From positions 64,001-128,000 of the IMG/VR virus record IMGVR_UViG_3300043446_003193: a DNA stretch of 64,000 nt. The stretch is one strand, 5' to 3'. This DNA comes from a virus. This document shows, one piece after another, positions 61,701 to 64,000 of this stretch. Below the pieces are notes generated by a model. That model saw only the letters and a list, made by a program, of their open reading frames with translations, was not told the DNA's origin and made no database searches. Numbering within the stretch: position 1 is the stretch's first letter; every line of letters starts with the position of its first letter. The translations under genes were made by a program, and so were the position numbers.

Positions 61701-61878
61701 AAGAATTTAATCTCAATGCCTGTGAACCACTATCTGTTGATAATTCATTAAGCCTTTGATTAATTGAAGCGGAAGCAGCTAAAAACGAAGACGATACTGC
61801 TGTATATCTAGGTATTTCTGCTGTTTGTCCGGCTTGCTGTATTAAGGAACCGGTTATAATAGGACTATCTAAAATCAT
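58735..61878 (-). CDS. Modular tail fibre protein, paralogue 7, with internal module duplication (1047 aa)
   Basis: Two copies of the 71-residue module: residues 141-211 and 759-829. Between them are domains with FTHNLNVQYPNVTVYN and VEWR-type strand repeats (about residues 445-560) of a kind seen in marine phage fibres. After the second module comes the type A extension, then the shared tip (RGSWLIQEGENDLFIIN). The double module suggests that two ancestral fibre genes were fused or one was duplicated internally. It is preceded by a late element and a GGAG four bases before the ATG. Confidence 0.85.
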   Translation of the reverse strand: MILDSPIITGSLIQQAGQTAEIPRYTAVSSSFLAASASINQRLNELSTDSGSQALRLNSLEAKSASVDTSLSAINSFTQSFSSSVATSISASNANISALSASVSTVTGDFSSSVATSFSASAASTNVLSASIDTRLDVIESSFATTGSNTFKGTQIMSGSLYVTENLIVQGTSSIQNITGSAVSIGTNTVLLNTATPAVRFGGISVQDSGSTSGTGSLWWDSVNNHWIYENPSGAAYSSAILIAGPKNTGSLGNEIGLTTGYLPVASGDDHISDSIITQTGGNKIIVNGTLQVTGPISASNGLVSSSAQLTASYDNRYVLSGSITQTTWDNIANKPGGIISGSEQTTASLDLRYRQVGTPITFTELTEKPTLISGSAQFVTLTDPFTGSFTGSFKGDGSLLTGLTGGGKIHTQTTSAATWTFTHNLNVQYPNVTVYNNSGQIVLPQTITATDVNTLVLEFGTPVAGYAVAGIGGIIEVNGRTVKQSFTSSLEWRFEHNFGDRFVNIQTFDSNYEKIIPQTIVLTDNTSSLITFPEAAAGWAIGTIGGDLPSISSSYAGYVLQVSAGSPYTASWTPIAYVTASNAVNSLTASYLNSLNQNVIPATNVTYSAYSLGDPTHLWDDLYIGGFSNLEQGARIQPGYGLGWSNNTYFDTNNSQTTNIRTIVAGQTIANFYSRSVNINNEYANTGYTLYVEGTGKFSGNICSTGFSGSIYANNGVVSGSSQVDVTLTNNYSTFSSSIATTDLVQTNRLNSIESLTGSLATTGSNTFKGTTIMSGSTYVTGDLIVIGSSSIQYISASSVSIGTNIVTLNTSTPAVRYAGISVQDSGSSAGVTGSILWDSVCNRWLYSNPSGVGYSGGIIMSGPRAATFGTETTLTCNYIAKSGGGDHLYDSAIYESGSCVGIGTSLPLSTLHICGQSGTAGLPSLLLYGESPSNGQRYGFNVSADQLDVSALGTNARISFFTGGNASSITERFRIASNGVACFACDLTAKTIGTNDLRLSNLNYECANYVDGTRGSWLIQEGENDLFIINQISCKKYKFNLIEIK
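59392..59604 (-). repeat. Fibre 213-bp module, copy 7 (distal copy of the 1047-aa fibre)
   Basis: GSLATT to QDSGS, residues 759-829; exact 213-bp length. Confidence 0.9.
61246..61458 (-). repeat. Fibre 213-bp module, copy 8 (proximal copy of the 1047-aa fibre)
   Basis: SSFATT to QDSGS, residues 141-211. It is the most divergent at its N-terminal edge, but the length is again exactly 213 bp. Confidence 0.85.
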
Positions 61879-61896
61879 TTCTCCGTTTTATTTAAG

Positions 61897-61906
61897 TATA
61901 AATATC
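61897..61906 (-). promoter_or_regulatory. Putative late promoter element
   Basis: The coding strand reads GATATTTATA, 18 bases before the 1047-residue fibre ATG. Confidence 0.5.
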
Positions 61907-61912
61907 TTTATG

Positions 61913-62236
61913 TTATGGTTTTGGGTATTTTGCTTTTACTTCTAAACATTTTTGTATATAAGCATCAATTTGTTCTTGATCTCCTTTTACAATCCCATCT
62001 AAATAATCCGTAATTGGTGGATATTCCAATTTTCTCCTTCTTTGATAATTCAATGCATTATATTCGGAAATCAATTCTGCTCTTTTTTCTTCAATATCGG
62101 ATGGTAATGTTATAATATTGCCATCCATATCTACAAGTTCTCCATTTATATTAGCACCCTTAATACCATATTTTTCATTTAATACTGAAATATCATCAAT
62201 ATAATCTATATCTATTATTTTATTTTTATTTATCAT
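61913..62236 (-). CDS. Small fibre-associated protein (107 aa)
   Basis: The C-terminal part, NYQRRRKLEYPPITDYLDGIVKGDQEQIDAY...CLEVKAKYPKP, matches a short protein type placed next to fibre genes in T4-like marine phages (RxxEYPxIxDYLDGIVKGD...KYPK). The N-terminal part is less conserved. Likely a fibre assembly factor or connector for the truncated fibre upstream. It starts 14 bases after that gene's stop. Confidence 0.75.
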   Translation of the reverse strand: MINKNKIIDIDYIDDISVLNEKYGIKGANINGELVDMDGNIITLPSDIEEKRAELISEYNALNYQRRRKLEYPPITDYLDGIVKGDQEQIDAYIQKCLEVKAKYPKP

Positions 62237-62250
62237 AATTATTTATTTTT

Positions 62251-64000
62251 TTATATCCAATATCCCATTATCCATAATCCAATATAATGTGTACCTCCGG
62301 AATAACCAGTAGCTAAATTTGCATAAACACTTCCATTACTATTTACATTTATTATACCACTATCCATAAGACCGTAATATTGAACACCATTTGTTGTATT
62401 TGCGTTGGATGCATCACCATCATGCCATAATACAAATGATCCATAATCTGATCTAGTAAAAGTGCTTGCTGAATATGGGTATGGTCCTCCTGGTCCTGAC
62501 CAAGGATATGGAGTTGTATCAGTTGATGTACCAAATAAAGATACCGCATGATCACCTTGTCCTGCACCACCACTATATCCAGTAATATGATACCAACCCA
62601 ATACTTGAAGTGCTTTTACACCAGATGGTAAACCTAATCCGGTTGTTGAAAATGATGTTTGAACATTACCAGTTACCGATGCACACCATCCAATTGATGT
62701 TGTTAATACACAATATGTGTGTGCTTTGTAGTTTGCGGTACTAATAATTGGAACCGATGGACAAACAGCATTTGGATGTATTGATAATTTTGCCGTGTTA
62801 TTTGTATAGAATACGTGTCTAGAATTTGTTGCATCTCCACTAGAATGATATTGTATATCATAAATTGGTCCAGAAGTAAATCCATGTATAGTTGCTCCAG
62901 AATTAAATAAGTAAAGTTTTAATGAACCATCAGTATATCCACTTGAATAATCATTATTAAATCTTAATGCTGATGGTGTTGCTGTATTTACTTGTGCTGC
63001 ATTGTTTCCCGTATCAATTAAAATATTTCTTTTATCTTTAATTCTAAATCTTTCATCAAAAGTAGAACCATTCCACATTGTGAATATCATATCGGAACAG
63101 TTTGATCCTGCAGACCCACCTATATTACAAACTTTAATTTGTGCGTTACCAAGACCTGCACCGGCTGTACTGTTATCTACTCCAAAATCAATTCCGGTTG
63201 AAGTTCCTGCTGTATTACTACAATTTGTTAAAGTTATAGATGCCGCATATCCTCCAGCAGATACTCCATTTATATGTAACGTGCTTTCCGGAGATGCAGT
63301 TCCTAATCCCATTGCTCCTGAACCTTGACAGAAAAATATTACATTATTTCCTAATTCATTTATATAAAGTGGTTTTGAACCATGTGACTGTATCCAAGAA
63401 TAACTACAACAAGATACACCCATTCTCAAAGTTGCTCCAGTTGGTGAACCTAATCTTAACATACCCGTATTAGAGTCTCCAGTATTACCACATATATCTA
63501 ATAAAAACGATGGAGTACACGTTCCAATTCCAATTTTACCATCACCCTTTATAAACATTAAAGGTTTTGATACACCGCAGTTTGGCGTGGTACTTGTTCC
63601 AAAATAGATACCATTGTTAGGATCACTGCCGGAATAATCATATACTGCTATATGCAATGCTTCACCAAATGTTCCCGCAGTTTGACAAGTATATTCTTTA
63701 TATCCTATAAATCCATTTAATCCATTATCAGTAAATGCTATACCTTGCATTGCTCCATATGCCGAACTGCAGGTTCTCATTTCTATAAGTTGGTGATTAT
63801 CACTATCTATTAAAAGTAATGTATTTGCGTTTGGTGCACCTGCTCCATTTGGACAACTTGCATAAATGTGAACTTTTGCTAATGCAGAATTTGTTCCTAT
63901 ACCAATTTTTCCACCATCTCTTTGTAAATATAAATCTCTAACAACTCCAGCAGGTGTATATGATTGGATTACTGCTCCACATGCAGTTTGTCCACCAATT
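62251..64000 (-). CDS. Tail fibre protein, C-terminal part (5' end beyond window)
   Basis: The frame is open from 64000, so the first visible ATG at 63780 is not the true start. The visible part has VGIGT-like repeats (KIGIGTNSALAKVHIY, GLGTASPESTLHINGV) and many cysteines (CGNTGDSN, CCSYSWIQ, TCSSAYG). A C-terminal tip domain from about 62650 ends GGTHYIGLWIMGYWI. No 71-residue module is visible in this part. It is followed by the small fibre-associated gene. Confidence 0.85.
   Translation of the reverse strand, partial: IGGQTACGAVIQSYTPAGVVRDLYLQRDGGKIGIGTNSALAKVHIYASCPNGAGAPNANTLLLIDSDNHQLIEMRTCSSAYGAMQGIAFTDNGLNGFIGYKEYTCQTAGTFGEALHIAVYDYSGSDPNNGIYFGTSTTPNCGVSKPLMFIKGDGKIGIGTCTPSFLLDICGNTGDSNTGMLRLGSPTGATLRMGVSCCSYSWIQSHGSKPLYINELGNNVIFFCQGSGAMGLGTASPESTLHINGVSAGGYAASITLTNCSNTAGTSTGIDFGVDNSTAGAGLGNAQIKVCNIGGSAGSNCSDMIFTMWNGSTFDERFRIKDKRNILIDTGNNAAQVNTATPSALRFNNDYSSGYTDGSLKLYLFNSGATIHGFTSGPIYDIQYHSSGDATNSRHVFYTNNTAKLSIHPNAVCPSVPIISTANYKAHTYCVLTTSIGWCASVTGNVQTSFSTTGLGLPSGVKALQVLGWYHITGYSGGAGQGDHAVSLFGTSTDTTPYPWSGPGGPYPYSASTFTRSDYGSFVLWHDGDASNANTTNGVQYYGLMDSGIINVNSNGSVYANLATGYSGGTHYIGLWIMGYWI

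Noticed and set aside
22093-61906. TATAAATA on the plus strand as true T4 late promoters driving rightward transcription
   Set aside because: No plus-strand genes exist to be served. The elements sit just upstream of minus-strand starts, so the coding-strand reading ATATTTATA is preferred.
35591-64000. Diversity-generating retroelement acting on fibre tips
   Set aside because: No reverse transcriptase, template repeat or adenine-specific variable repeat pair was seen; the similarity between tips is better explained by duplication and recombination.
1-64000. tRNA genes, origin of replication and integration sites
   Set aside because: No cloverleaf-like sequence, iteron cluster, integrase or att-like repeat was recognised; a dedicated tRNA scan was not possible.

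Overview
The window is a contiguous piece of a large, AT-rich tailed-phage genome of the T4-like contractile-tail type. Every gene that I can support lies on the minus strand, genes are packed with few gaps, and no tRNA or rRNA was seen. T4 core homologues are recognisable by motif: clamp loader gp44, family B polymerase gp43, sliding clamp gp45, helicase gp41, UvsX, gp32, RNase H, tail sheath gp18 and tail tube gp19. The host is most likely a member of the Bacteroidota. Shine-Dalgarno sequences are almost absent, TAnnTTTG-like elements lie upstream of operons, eight gene junctions use TAATG stop-start overlaps, and one small protein belongs to a Cys-rich family common in that phylum. The host call is inference.

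Reading in the direction of transcription (high to low coordinates), 64000-35590 is a very long receptor-binding region. It holds seven full-length modular tail-fibre paralogues, a module-less fibre ending in an S74-like chaperone, and one fibre truncated by the window edge. Small tip or assembly proteins, two fibrinogen-like adhesins, a LamG-type adhesin and a four-gene glycosyltransferase/methyltransferase block (47078-49951) are interspersed. A 213-bp module of constant length occurs eight times in these fibres.

Region 35513-23415 carries sheath, tube, a tail assembly chaperone pair with a likely programmed frameshift, tape measure and baseplate genes. An isolated family A DNA polymerase-like gene of different base composition (22108-23376) and a large orphan protein (19975-22059) follow.

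Region 19975-1 is the replication and nucleotide-metabolism block: small proteins including a probable Nmad1 protein, gp32, UvsX, RNase H, GroES, gp41, class II ribonucleotide reductase with thioredoxin, gp45, gp43, dUTPase and gp44. Threaded through it are three related SPPY methyltransferases, a GNAT protein and an asparagine-synthase-like amidotransferase. Together these could form a DNA-modification pathway, which is the best candidate here for an undescribed system.

Two promoter-like motifs partition the map. ATATTTATA on the coding strand precedes most structural units, and TTATTTTTCGTATATT-like sequences precede several replication and metabolic units and also the glycosyltransferase block.
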